From Mesorhizobium sp. M8A.F.Ca.ET.218.01.1.1 (GTDB lineage: Bacteria > Pseudomonadota > Alphaproteobacteria > Rhizobiales > Rhizobiaceae), in NCBI RefSeq assembly GCF_004791165.1, contig NZ_SRUZ01000006.1, positions 450,456 through 514,455 of the forward strand: a DNA stretch of 64,000 nucleotides, written 5' to 3'. A program made the position numbers and the translations under genes. Below the pieces are notes generated by a model. That model was given only the letters and a program-made list of their open reading frames with translations, ran no database searches and had not been told where the DNA came from. Of this stretch, positions 16,577 through 24,383 are shown in pieces; position 1 is the stretch's first letter, and the number at the start of each line of letters is the position of its first letter.

Positions 16577-17284
16577 ATGGCAACCCCCCTCGTTGTCTCC
16601 GACGTCGCCAAGAGCTTCACCATGCATCTGCGCGACGGCATCAAACTGCCTGTCGTCTCCGGCGTCTCCTTCTCCATCAAGGCGGGCGAATGCACGGTGC
16701 TCGGCGGCCCCTCCGGTGCCGGCAAGAGCTCGATCCTGAAGATGCTCTACGGCAACTACGCCGTCGACGAAGGCCAGATCATCGTCACGCACGAGGACGG
16801 GTTGATCGATCTCGCCCATGCCAGCCCGCGCACCGTGCTTTCCGTTCGCCGGCAAACGATCGGCTATGTCAGCCAGTTCCTGCGCACCGTGCCGCGCGTC
16901 TCGGCTCTCGATGTCGTCGCCGAGCCGCTGGTCGAACACGGCGAGCAGCGCGAGGCCGCCCGAGCCAAGGCCCGCGCCTTGCTGGCCCAGCTCAACCTGC
17001 CGGAAAAACTCTGGGCGCTGCCGCCGGCAACCTTCTCCGGCGGCGAGCAGCAGCGCGTCAACATCGCGCGCGGCTTCATCACCGAGCATCCGATCCTGCT
17101 GCTCGACGAGCCGACCGCATCGCTCGACGCCACCAACCGCGACGTGGTGATCGAACTCATCGCCGCCAAGAAGCTGGCCGGCGTTGCCCTGCTCGGCATC
17201 TTCCACGACCACGATGTGCGCGAGGCGGTGGCCGACCGCATCATCGACGTCACCGCCTTCGCCCCGGGAAAACTCGCCACATGA
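16577..17284 (+). CDS. phnL: PhnL, ABC-type ATPase of the C-P lyase pathway
   Basis: 235 residues from the ATG at 16577 (GGAG about nine bases upstream; a TTG at 16562 is less likely). Walker A is GGPSGAGKSS (residues 43-52), the signature is FSGGEQQRVNIARGF and Walker B is ILLLDEPTASLD. SKSFTMHLRDG-like AKSFTMHLRDGIKLPVV is typical of PhnL. PhnL acts with PhnGHI in forming the ribosyl triphosphate phosphonate. Its stop overlaps the next gene by 4 bp. Confidence 0.95.
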   Translation: MATPLVVSDVAKSFTMHLRDGIKLPVVSGVSFSIKAGECTVLGGPSGAGKSSILKMLYGNYAVDEGQIIVTHEDGLIDLAHASPRTVLSVRRQTIGYVSQFLRTVPRVSALDVVAEPLVEHGEQREAARAKARALLAQLNLPEKLWALPPATFSGGEQQRVNIARGFITEHPILLLDEPTASLDATNRDVVIELIAAKKLAGVALLGIFHDHDVREAVADRIIDVTAFAPGKLAT

Positions 17285-17898
17285 CCAGGAAATTGTCGGA
17301 GACGCCGCTGGTCCACCCCTCAGCGGAGGTGCACAACTCGACGCTCGGCCGCTGGACCGAGATCGCCGACCGCAGCCGGGTGTCGGAAAGCGAACTCGGC
17401 GACTATTCCTACATGATGCAGGACTGCGCCGTCTGGTGCGCGACCATCGGCAAGTTTGCCAACATCGCGGCAAGCGTGCGCCTCAACGCCACCAACCATC
17501 CGACCTGGCGGCCGACGCTGCACCACTTCACCTACCGCGCGTCGGACTATTGGGATGACGCCGAGCATGAGAGCGAATTCTTCGCTGAGCGTCGCGCCAA
17601 GCGCGTCACCATCGGCCACGACACCTGGCTCGGCCACGGCTCGACCGTCCTGCCTGGCGTGACCGTCGGCGACGGTGCCGCCGTTGGCGCCGGAGCGGTC
17701 GTCTCCAGGGACGTCGCGCCCTACACCATCGTCGCCGGCGTGCCGGCCAAACCGATCCGCGAGCGCTTCGACCGCCGCACCGCCGAACGCTACCAGGCGC
17801 TTGCCTGGTGGGATTGGGACCATGCCAGGCTGCGAGCCTCGCTCGACGATTTCCGCGAACTGTCCGCCGAGGCGTTCCTGGAGAAGTACGAGGGATAG
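17281..17898 (+). CDS. Left-handed beta-helix acyltransferase of the phosphonate operon
   Basis: 205 residues built from hexapeptide repeats (for example GDYSYMMQD, IGKFANIAASVRLNA, IGHDTWLGHGSTVLPGVTVGDGAAVGAGAVVSRDV read in parts, then AGVPAKPI). This is the trimeric LbH acetyltransferase fold, of the group commonly placed at the end of phnGHIJKL operons in rhizobia. It probably acylates an amino group of a phosphonate or of a toxic analogue, comparable to PhnO, but no substrate is proven. It starts inside the phnL stop (ATGA). Confidence 0.85.
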   Translation: MTRKLSETPLVHPSAEVHNSTLGRWTEIADRSRVSESELGDYSYMMQDCAVWCATIGKFANIAASVRLNATNHPTWRPTLHHFTYRASDYWDDAEHESEFFAERRAKRVTIGHDTWLGHGSTVLPGVTVGDGAAVGAGAVVSRDVAPYTIVAGVPAKPIRERFDRRTAERYQALAWWDWDHARLRASLDDFRELSAEAFLEKYEG

Positions 17899-17899
17899 G

Positions 17900-17940
17900 A
17901 CAATTCCAGGAAAAGGGTGAACCGGTTTTCCTGGAATTGT
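17900..17940. repeat. Large inverted repeat closing the phnGHIJKL-acyltransferase segment
   Basis: ACAATTCCAGGAAAA (17900-17914) is the perfect reverse complement of TTTTCCTGGAATTGT (17926-17940), a 15-bp stem with an 11-nt loop. It lies two bases after the acyltransferase stop. There is no T-run on the plus strand, so it may be a repeat-derived hairpin acting as transcript end or stabiliser. It marks the boundary to the DUF1868-phnCDE segment. Confidence 0.7.
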
Positions 17941-18044
17941 GTCAGGTGAAGAGACATAGCCGCTCACATCATCGTCATATGGCGGTCCTGTTCATATCCC
18001 TGACACAGGACTCGGACAGTACGCCATCTCCCAAGGAGATCGCC

Positions 18045-18755
18045 ATGCCCGACACTGTCAGACCCTCGCTCGCTGGATTCTTTGCCGGCTCCAATCCGAT
18101 GCCGCCGACACATCTCGGCACGCGTTATGACACTTCCGGCAATTTCCTGATCGAACCCGGCAATACCGTCGTCAGCCATCTGGTCAGCGGCTCACCATCG
18201 GAAGCCGTTGTGCTTGCGGTGCGCGATCGGATGATGGCGATGCCGGACGCCGACCGCCTCGCCTTCACGCCGGTTTCCAGCCTGCACATGACGCTGTTTC
18301 AGGGTATCATCGAATATCGCCGCCGCTTGCCCTTCTGGCCGCGGGACGTGCCGCTCGACACCGGCATCGACGCCATGACCCGCCTCTATCTGGAGCGCCT
18401 GAGAGGCTTCCAGGGCGCCGGCCCGTTCAATATCAAGGTGGTCGAGATCGTGCCGACCGGCCTCACCGTTGCCGGCGCGACCGACGAGGATGTGCGCATC
18501 ATGCGTGCATGGCGCGATGCACTGGCTGTGCCGTTCGGCTACCGGCACCCCGACCATGACGCCTACGTCTTCCACATCACCTTCGCCTATCAGATCCAGC
18601 GTCTCGCTGACGACAGGGCTGCTGCCTGGCAGGCGCTGTTCGATGAGAGCCTGGCGCTTTTCGGCCGGGAGGCCCCGGTGATCGAGATCAAGCCGCCCGC
18701 CTTCTGCGCATTCCGCGACATGAAGCATTTCGAGGAATTGCTGGTGCTCGGCTGA
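18045..18755 (+). CDS. DUF1868 protein of the 2H phosphoesterase superfamily
   Basis: 236 residues from the ATG at 18045 (AAGGAG seven bases upstream). Two HxTx motifs define the 2H phosphoesterase fold: His81-Met-Thr83 (HMTLFQG) and His177-Ile-Thr179 (HITFAYQ). N-terminal SLAGFFAGSNPMPPTHLGTRYD and C-terminal PPAFCAFRDMKHF match the DUF1868 family, which has no assigned substrate. 2H enzymes open or form cyclic phosphodiester bonds. It sits between the C-P lyase core genes and phnCDE, so a role on the cyclic ribose phosphate product, normally handled by PhnP, is an attractive inference but not shown. Confidence 0.85.
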   Translation: MPDTVRPSLAGFFAGSNPMPPTHLGTRYDTSGNFLIEPGNTVVSHLVSGSPSEAVVLAVRDRMMAMPDADRLAFTPVSSLHMTLFQGIIEYRRRLPFWPRDVPLDTGIDAMTRLYLERLRGFQGAGPFNIKVVEIVPTGLTVAGATDEDVRIMRAWRDALAVPFGYRHPDHDAYVFHITFAYQIQRLADDRAAAWQALFDESLALFGREAPVIEIKPPAFCAFRDMKHFEELLVLG

Positions 18756-18799
18756 TCGCCAGCAGGACGCGGCCGTCGTATCTGTGGAGCGTAACAAAA

Positions 18800-18817
18800 C
18801 TGACATGCTGGCGACAT
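18800..18817 (+). promoter_or_regulatory. Candidate Pho box upstream of phnC
   Basis: CTGACAT (18800-18806) and GCGACAT (18811-18817) are 7-bp direct repeats with an 11-bp period, the geometry of PhoB sites (consensus CTGTCAT repeated). It lies 68 bp before the phnC start. The match is imperfect, so this is a candidate only. A weaker direct-repeat-like stretch lies at 17988-18006 before the DUF1868 gene. Confidence 0.4.
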
Positions 18818-18884
18818 GGCAGGTTCATGTGGCTGCGTTAGGCGAGTGCCTGACGATCAATATGGACCGGACTGGAACCAGCCC

Positions 18885-19742
18885 ATGTCAGCAAGCTCTG
18901 CGACGCTCGAAATCCGCGGTGTCAGCCGACGATTTGGCAAGAACACCGCCGTCAGCGACGTCAACATCTCGATCCCGCAGGGGCAGATGGTTGGTGTCAT
19001 TGGTCGTTCGGGCGCGGGCAAATCAACTCTGCTTCGCATGATCAACCGTCTTGTCGACCCCAGCCAGGGGTCGATTTTATTTGACGGCGCCGAGGTTTCC
19101 CGGTTGCGCGGCTCGCCGCTGCGCCGCTGGCAGCGCGACTGCGCCATGATCTTCCAGCAATTCAACCTGGTGCCGCGCCTCGACGTGCTGACCAACGTAC
19201 TGCTCGGCAAACTGAACCACCGTTCGACCCTGTCCAACCTTCTCGGCATGTTTTCGCGCGCCGAGTGCGCGGAAGCGGTCGCCGCGCTCGAGCGGCTCGA
19301 CATCGCCCGCACCGCACTTCAGCCCGCCGGCACCTTGTCGGGCGGACAGCAGCAGCGGGTCGCCATCGCCCGCGCCATGATGCAGCAGCCCAGGGTGATC
19401 CTGGCCGACGAGCCGATCGCCTCGCTCGACCCGCTCAATGCCAAGGTGGTGATGGATTCGTTGCAGGACATCAATCTGCGCGAAGGCATAACCGTCGTCA
19501 CCAATCTTCATACGCTCGATACCGCCCGCACCTATTGCAACCGCATCATCGGCATGGCCGCCGGCAAGGTCGTCTTCGACGGGCCGCCCGAAGAGCTCAA
19601 CCGCGAAGCTGTGCGTCTTGTCTACGGCGCCGACAGCAATGGCGGCGAGATATCGGAGGCCATCACCTCCACCAGCGTTGCCTTCAAGCAGAAAATCGCC
19701 GCATCCGCCGGACCGCTCGAACCCGCATTCCCGGGATACTGA
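18885..19742 (+). CDS. phnC: PhnC, phosphonate ABC importer ATPase
   Basis: 285 residues from the ATG at 18885. Walker A is GRSGAGKST (residues 40-48), the Q-loop is IFQQFNLVPRLDVLTNVLLG, the signature is LSGGQQQRVAIARA, and Walker B is VILADEPIASLDP. NLHTLDTARTYCNRIIGM is typical of PhnC. It energises phosphonate uptake through PhnE1/PhnE2. It opens the transport part of the locus, 129 bp after the DUF1868 gene, with a candidate Pho box in that gap. Confidence 0.95.
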   Translation: MSASSATLEIRGVSRRFGKNTAVSDVNISIPQGQMVGVIGRSGAGKSTLLRMINRLVDPSQGSILFDGAEVSRLRGSPLRRWQRDCAMIFQQFNLVPRLDVLTNVLLGKLNHRSTLSNLLGMFSRAECAEAVAALERLDIARTALQPAGTLSGGQQQRVAIARAMMQQPRVILADEPIASLDPLNAKVVMDSLQDINLREGITVVTNLHTLDTARTYCNRIIGMAAGKVVFDGPPEELNREAVRLVYGADSNGGEISEAITSTSVAFKQKIAASAGPLEPAFPGY

Positions 19743-19851
19743 GCCCATTACGGGCCATAGCGAGCGCCTGGATCGTCCGCCCGCGTCAAGGGCATTTGTC
19801 AAGATCAAGAACGCTGCCGGCGCGGGGCCGGAACTTACAGGAGAGACATCA

Positions 19852-20760
19852 ATGTTCAGGAAGATGGTTTTCGGTGCCGTTTCGGTGCTCGCCATGGCCA
19901 CCAGCATGGCCCACGCCGCCGACATGAAGGAATTTCGCGTCGGCATTCTCGGCGGCGAAAACGAAACCGACCGGCTGCGCAACTACCAGTGCCTGGCCGA
20001 TCACCTGAAGACCGAGTTCGGCTTCGAAAAGGTTTCGCTGTTCCCCGCCGCCGACTATGACGGCGTCATCCAGGGCCTGCTCGGCGGCACGCTCGACTTC
20101 GCCGAACTCGGCGCTTCCGGCTACGCCAGCGTCTATCTCAAGGACCCGAAGGCGGTCACCCCGATCCTCACCACCAAGCAGACCGACGGCGCCACCGGCT
20201 ATTATTCGATCGGCCTGGCGCTGAAGACCTCGGGGATCACCGACATCAAGTCGGCCAAGGGCAAGAAGCTCGGCTATGCCGATCCGGATTCGACTTCCGG
20301 CTATTTGATCCCGCTGACCCAGATTCCGAAGGACACTGGCGCTTCGAACGAGACCTTCTTCGCTTCGACCCAGTTCAATGGCGGCCACGAAAACAACGTT
20401 CTGGCCGTGCGTGATGGCAAGGTCGACGTCGCGGTTGACGATTCCTCGGGCATCGGCGACTTCAAGAACGGCTACACCTCCGGCACTTTCCACAAGGAAG
20501 TCGCCAAGGGCGCCGTCGACCCCAACGACTTCGTCGAAGTCTGGCGCTCGGGCCTGATCCCGAACGGCCCGCTGGTCGTGCGCACCGCGCTCGGCGACGA
20601 CATGACCGCCAAGCTGACCGCCTTCTTCACTGATCTGCCCAAGAAGGACAAGGCTTGCTTCGAAGGCGTCGAAGGCGGCGATTTTACCGGCTACGTTCCG
20701 GTGAAGCCCGACTTCTACAACGTCATCGTCGAAGCCCGTAAGGCAGCCATCGGCGGCTAA
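19852..20760 (+). CDS. phnD: PhnD, periplasmic phosphonate-binding protein
   Basis: 302 residues from the ATG at 19852 (AGGAGAG upstream). A Sec signal peptide ending AHAAD is followed by the PhnD pattern: FRVGILGGENETDRLRNYQCL, FPAADYDGVIQGLLGGTLDFAELG, GYADPDSTSGYLIPL and FNGGHENNVLAVRDGKVDVAVDDS. The Ser/Thr-rich SGY and NGGHE regions correspond to the phosphonate-binding cleft in the family. A strong intrinsic terminator follows its stop (20776-20803), probably giving more binding protein than permease. Confidence 0.97.
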   Translation: MFRKMVFGAVSVLAMATSMAHAADMKEFRVGILGGENETDRLRNYQCLADHLKTEFGFEKVSLFPAADYDGVIQGLLGGTLDFAELGASGYASVYLKDPKAVTPILTTKQTDGATGYYSIGLALKTSGITDIKSAKGKKLGYADPDSTSGYLIPLTQIPKDTGASNETFFASTQFNGGHENNVLAVRDGKVDVAVDDSSGIGDFKNGYTSGTFHKEVAKGAVDPNDFVEVWRSGLIPNGPLVVRTALGDDMTAKLTAFFTDLPKKDKACFEGVEGGDFTGYVPVKPDFYNVIVEARKAAIGG

Positions 20761-20775
20761 CGGCGAAATCGGAAG

Positions 20776-20803
20776 GGGCGGTGTTCAAAACACCGCCCTT
20801 TTT
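20776..20803 (+). terminator. Intrinsic terminator/attenuator between phnD and phnE
   Basis: GGGCGGTGTT (20776-20785) pairs perfectly with AACACCGCCC (20789-20798) around a 3-nt CAA loop, immediately followed by TTTTT (20799-20803). This is a textbook Rho-independent terminator located 12 bp before the phnE1 ATG. Some readthrough must occur unless phnE has its own promoter. Confidence 0.88.
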
Positions 20804-20815
20804 GCATCTCCGATC

Positions 20816-21772
20816 ATGACCCTTTCCGTGACAGCCCCCTCCGACGGCATTCACCAGACGGCCGATACCTGGCGACGCCAGACGTCGCTGCGCCGGTTCT
20901 ATACGGTGCTCGGCGTCAGCCTCCTGCTTGCCGCGATGCTTTCCAGCATGTGGTTCGCCGACGAAGCCAATGCCGGGCATTTCTTCGACCGGCTGCCGCA
21001 CATACTGGATTTCCTGAGCTGGCTGGTCCCGAAGGACTGGAACGACGTCTGGCGTGCGCTGTTCGACATCGCCTCGCCGCGTGATACCGGCACCCAGGAA
21101 TTCAACTTCCCGCTCGGCCGCGTCTATGTCTGGGGCGGTTTCTACGTCCCCGAATATTTCGAACTGATGCTGACCACGGTGAACGTGGCGCTGGTTTCGA
21201 CCTTCATCGGCTTCATCTTCGCGGTGCCTTTTTCCTTCATCGCGGCGCGCAACCTGACGCCCCATCCGGCACTGAGGCTGGTGGTCAAGCGTTTCATGGA
21301 ATTGCTGCGTGCCTTTCCGGAAATCGTCATCGCCGGCCTCTTCGCGGCAATCGTCTCGACCGGTCCGATCGCCGCCATAATCGCCATCGGCCTGCATTCG
21401 ATCGGCGCACTCGGCAAGCTGTTCTACGAGATCAACGAGAACATCGACATGCGTGCCGAGGAAGGCCTGACGGCGGTCGGCGCCAACTGGTTCGAGCGGG
21501 TGCGCTTCGCCGACCTTCCACAGGTGTTGCCCAATTTCGTGTCCTATACGCTGCTGCGGGTCGAGATCAACGTGCGGGCCTCGACCATCATCGGCGCCGT
21601 CGGCGGCGGCGGCATCGGCGAAGAGCTGAAGCTGTCCATCTCGCGCGGCTTCGGCGCCAAGACGCTGGCGCTGGTGTTGCTGCTGTTCACGACCATCTTC
21701 ATCATCGATCAGTTTTCCGCCTGGCTTCGCCGCAAGCTGGTCGGCGAACAAGCCTTTATGATGGGGGCATAG
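20816..21772 (+). CDS. phnE: PhnE1, phosphonate ABC importer permease
   Basis: 318 residues with about six membrane helices and the binding-protein-dependent permease loop (TAVGANWFERVRFADLPQVLP) that contacts PhnC. VNVALVSTFIGFIFAVPFSF and IGAVGGGGIGEELKLSIS are typical of PhnE. It pairs with PhnE2, which starts three bases after its stop. The weak Shine-Dalgarno just after the phnD terminator fits lower expression than phnD. Confidence 0.95.
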   Translation: MTLSVTAPSDGIHQTADTWRRQTSLRRFYTVLGVSLLLAAMLSSMWFADEANAGHFFDRLPHILDFLSWLVPKDWNDVWRALFDIASPRDTGTQEFNFPLGRVYVWGGFYVPEYFELMLTTVNVALVSTFIGFIFAVPFSFIAARNLTPHPALRLVVKRFMELLRAFPEIVIAGLFAAIVSTGPIAAIIAIGLHSIGALGKLFYEINENIDMRAEEGLTAVGANWFERVRFADLPQVLPNFVSYTLLRVEINVRASTIIGAVGGGGIGEELKLSISRGFGAKTLALVLLLFTTIFIIDQFSAWLRRKLVGEQAFMMGA

Positions 21773-21775
21773 ATC

Positions 21776-23143
21776 ATGGCAACCATGACCGCCGAGGAGA
21801 TGCTGTCGATCGAGGCGCGCCACCCGCAGGTTTTCCGGCGCCCCGCATACAAGCGCTTCGGTCCGCTGCTCCTGTTCGTTGGCACTCTCCTCTATCTGGT
21901 CTATGCCTTGTGGTTCTTCAGCCTGCCGCAGGTATTGCGTGAATCGCATTGGGAGCGACTGCCACTCTTCCTGACGCAGTGGATCAGCTACGATCTGCAG
22001 CCGGAATTCCGTCTCGACCAGCCGGAGATCATGCCCAAATATCCGCGTTTCTCCGCACTGGGCGACAATCCCAATCCGGATTGGGTAATCAAGAATGCCG
22101 ACGGGTCCTTCACCGTGCGGATCGACGGCCAGGCCAAATCCGTCACCTTCGACAAGACCTATGCGACGATTGTCGCCAATGGACAGACAGTGCCGGTGGC
22201 GCTGACCAGCGGCAAGCCGGTGGTCTCGGGTCCGGTGCCCGACTGGATGACGGTTCACGATGACGAGGTGGTCGCCAAGATGGGCTTTGTCGGCGAGGTG
22301 CGCGTCACCGTCGACCGGGTCAAGGTGCGCAAGCGCTTCCTCGGCTGGGCGAACTTCGTCTTCGACACACGCTCGCCTTTCTTCGGCAAATCAGTGGGGC
22401 AAGTGATTTCGCTGATCATATCGGGACCCGAGCTGAAACCAGGCACCTCGAACCTCGCGCTGGCCGGCGACAACATCTGGAACAACGCCCAATGGCAGCA
22501 CGGCGACGTCTGGACGAAGCTCCTGCAGACCATCGTCATGGCTTTCCTCGGCACGCTGCTCGGCGGCATCGTCGCCTTCCCGCTTGCCTTCTTCGCGGCG
22601 CGTAACATTACGCCAAGCGGCGTGCTCAGCCAGGTCCTCAAGCGCTTCTTCGACTTCATGCGCTCGGTCGACATGCTGATCTGGGCGCTGTTCTTCACCC
22701 GCGCCTTCGGCCCCGGCCCGCTGGCCGGCAGTGCCGCGATCTTCTTCACCGAGATCGGCACGCTCGGCAAAGTCTATTCGGAAGGTCTGGAGAACATCGA
22801 CGACAAGCCACGTGAAGGGGTGCTTTCGACCGGCGCCAACGGCCTTTTGGTGCAGCGCTACGGCGTTATGCCCGAAGTGATCCCGATCTTCATCAGTCAG
22901 ACCCTCTACCAGTGGGAATCCAACACCAGGGGCGCCACCATCATCGGCGCGGTCGGCGCCGGCGGCATTGGCCTGAAACTGTGGGAAGCGATGCGCACCA
23001 ACTCCAACTGGGCCAACGTCTTCTACATGGTTCTGCTGATCCTGCTCGTCGTCTTCATCTTCGACAACATATCCAACTTCCTGCGCCGCAGGTTGAGCCG
23101 GACGATCCACGACTACAATAGGATCCAGGCCCAGCAAGGATAA
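21776..23143 (+). CDS. phnE: PhnE2, phosphonate ABC importer permease with large periplasmic insert
   Basis: 455 residues, about 150 longer than standard PhnE. After the first membrane helix (about residues 29-48) comes a soluble stretch of roughly 150-200 residues (including RIDGQAKSVTFDKTYATIV and VGEVRVTVDRVKVRKRFLG) before the permease core (TIVMAFLGTLLGGIVAFPLAFF). The EAA-type loop (STGANGLLVQRYGVMPEVIP) and IGAVGAGGIGLKLWEAM are intact. The insert is predicted periplasmic. It ends the phn locus; phnM and phnN do not follow. Confidence 0.93.
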   Translation: MATMTAEEMLSIEARHPQVFRRPAYKRFGPLLLFVGTLLYLVYALWFFSLPQVLRESHWERLPLFLTQWISYDLQPEFRLDQPEIMPKYPRFSALGDNPNPDWVIKNADGSFTVRIDGQAKSVTFDKTYATIVANGQTVPVALTSGKPVVSGPVPDWMTVHDDEVVAKMGFVGEVRVTVDRVKVRKRFLGWANFVFDTRSPFFGKSVGQVISLIISGPELKPGTSNLALAGDNIWNNAQWQHGDVWTKLLQTIVMAFLGTLLGGIVAFPLAFFAARNITPSGVLSQVLKRFFDFMRSVDMLIWALFFTRAFGPGPLAGSAAIFFTEIGTLGKVYSEGLENIDDKPREGVLSTGANGLLVQRYGVMPEVIPIFISQTLYQWESNTRGATIIGAVGAGGIGLKLWEAMRTNSNWANVFYMVLLILLVVFIFDNISNFLRRRLSRTIHDYNRIQAQQG

Positions 23144-23155
23144 CGATCTCGCCTC

Positions 23156-23301
23156 AGGGCATGTTGAGATTCGGGTCAGGCCGAGTCGAAAATGCAGGGT
23201 TACGAGAACCGGAGCGGAGCGTACTTTTTGGGTACGTGAGCACCGGAAGCGCAGGAACCCTGCATTTGCAGACCGGCCTCACCCGAATATCGACGTGCCC
23301 T
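23156..23301. repeat. 146-bp imperfect palindromic intergenic repeat
   Basis: The outer arms (AGGGCATGTTGAGATTCGGG at 23156 onward and its approximate complement ending 23301) and inner arms (AATGCAGGGTT and AACCCTGCATT) pair across almost the whole element. The centre holds GGAGCGTAC-TTTTTG-GGTACGTGAG. It fills the gap between phnE2 (plus) and the isomerase gene (minus), so it may act as a bidirectional transcript terminator. It looks like a rhizobial MITE/REP-type element. Confidence 0.8.
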
Positions 23302-23305
23302 AAGC

Positions 23306-24157
23306 CTAAGCCGCCTTCTTCCACCCGTCCCTGATATGCTTGTATCCCTCGCGATAGACCGCTTCCGGCGTCTCGGAAAAATCGCGCCACACTTTCGTCG
23401 CCGCCGCCAGATCCTTCAGCGAGCGCCCGAACGCCTCGATGGTCAGCCAGTCGTCATAGCCGCTCTTGCGGATCGCCGCGAAAGTCTCTTTCCAGGGAAT
23501 GTTGCCGCGCCCCGGCACGCCGCGATCGTTCTCCGATATGTGGATATGCACGACATTCCTGCGGTGCTTCGTATAAGCGCCGATCGGGTCGGCCTCCTCG
23601 ATATTGGCGTGGAACGTGTCGTACATCGCCTTGATGTGCGGCCGGTCGATGACGTCGACATGCTCCGACAGGTCGGCCATGGTGTTGAGAAGATAGCATT
23701 CGAAGCGGTTCAGCGCCTCGAGCCCGATGGTGACGTTGCGCTTGCCGGCATGGTCACCAATGGCGCGCTGCGAGGCGACGGAGCGTTTTTTCTCGGCGGC
23801 TGTCGGCCCGGCTCCGGAAAAGGCGCCCAGCGTCGAATGCAGCGGTCCGCTCAGCGTGCGGGCGCCAAGCGCATCGGCGCAATCGATGGCCCATTTCATG
23901 TAATGGACACCAGCCTTGCGCGTTGCAGCATCGGCCGAGATCAGGTTCATCGAGGGATCGCCCATCGCTGAAACCGCCGTCCGCTCCAACCCGATGCGGT
24001 CGAGCAATTCGCCCAGTTTCCGGTAGTCGTCCGGCGTCCCGGCGAAGATCGGTATCTCGACACCGTCGAAGCCGGTTGCCTTGATGTCGCGAAGCAATGG
24101 CTCGTGCTTCTTCGACACCGCCGTCGTCCACAAGAACATGCACATGCCGATTTTCAT
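23306..24157 (-). CDS. TIM-barrel sugar (phosphate) isomerase/epimerase A
   Basis: 283 residues from the ATG at 24157 (GGGAGGG five bases upstream). It has the AP-endonuclease-2/xylose-isomerase-like barrel of D-tagatose 3-epimerase and related enzymes: FDGVEIPIFAG, IGLEALNRFECYLLNT, AMYDTFHANIEE, VHIHISENDRGVPG and WLTIEAFG. The four metal ligands fit Glu in GLEALNRF, Asp in YDTFHAN, His in VHIHI and Glu in TIEAFG. It is the last gene of a minus-strand trio with a Gfo/Idh/MocA oxidoreductase and isomerase B. The substrate is unknown. Confidence 0.85.
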   Translation of the reverse strand: MKIGMCMFLWTTAVSKKHEPLLRDIKATGFDGVEIPIFAGTPDDYRKLGELLDRIGLERTAVSAMGDPSMNLISADAATRKAGVHYMKWAIDCADALGARTLSGPLHSTLGAFSGAGPTAAEKKRSVASQRAIGDHAGKRNVTIGLEALNRFECYLLNTMADLSEHVDVIDRPHIKAMYDTFHANIEEADPIGAYTKHRRNVVHIHISENDRGVPGRGNIPWKETFAAIRKSGYDDWLTIEAFGRSLKDLAAATKVWRDFSETPEAVYREGYKHIRDGWKKAA

Positions 24158-24215
24158 CGACGCCCTCCCCATTTTCAAGGCCGGCTGGTTGTTCCCGCCA
24201 ACTTCGCGCCAAGCC

Positions 24216-24360
24216 CCTCATCCGGCCGCTACGCGGCCACCTTCTCCCCGAGGGGAGAAGAGACTGACGCCGGCACCAGCGACCTCCTCTCCCCTCGGGG
24301 AGAGGTCGGATTGCCCCGAATTGCCCTTCGCAATTCGGTTGGCAATCCGGGTGAGGGGGA
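24216..24360. repeat. Rhizobium-type palindromic mosaic repeat
   Basis: The element starts CCCCTCATCCGGCCGCTACG and ends with a matching GGTGAGGGG. It contains internal hairpins CTTCTCCCCGAGGGGAGAAG, CCTCTCCCCTCGGGGAGAGG and a ATTGCC...GGCAAT stem (24316-24347). It fills the gap between the isomerase A and oxidoreductase genes and is part of the same repeat family seen at 16335, 46995 and 50380. Confidence 0.8.
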
Positions 24361-24383
24361 ATTCCGCGCTTGCCAGGCCCCCC

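Noticed and set aside
23156..23301. The long palindrome as an insertion sequence
   Set aside because: Only 146 bp, no transposase frame and no target-site duplication that I can recognise.
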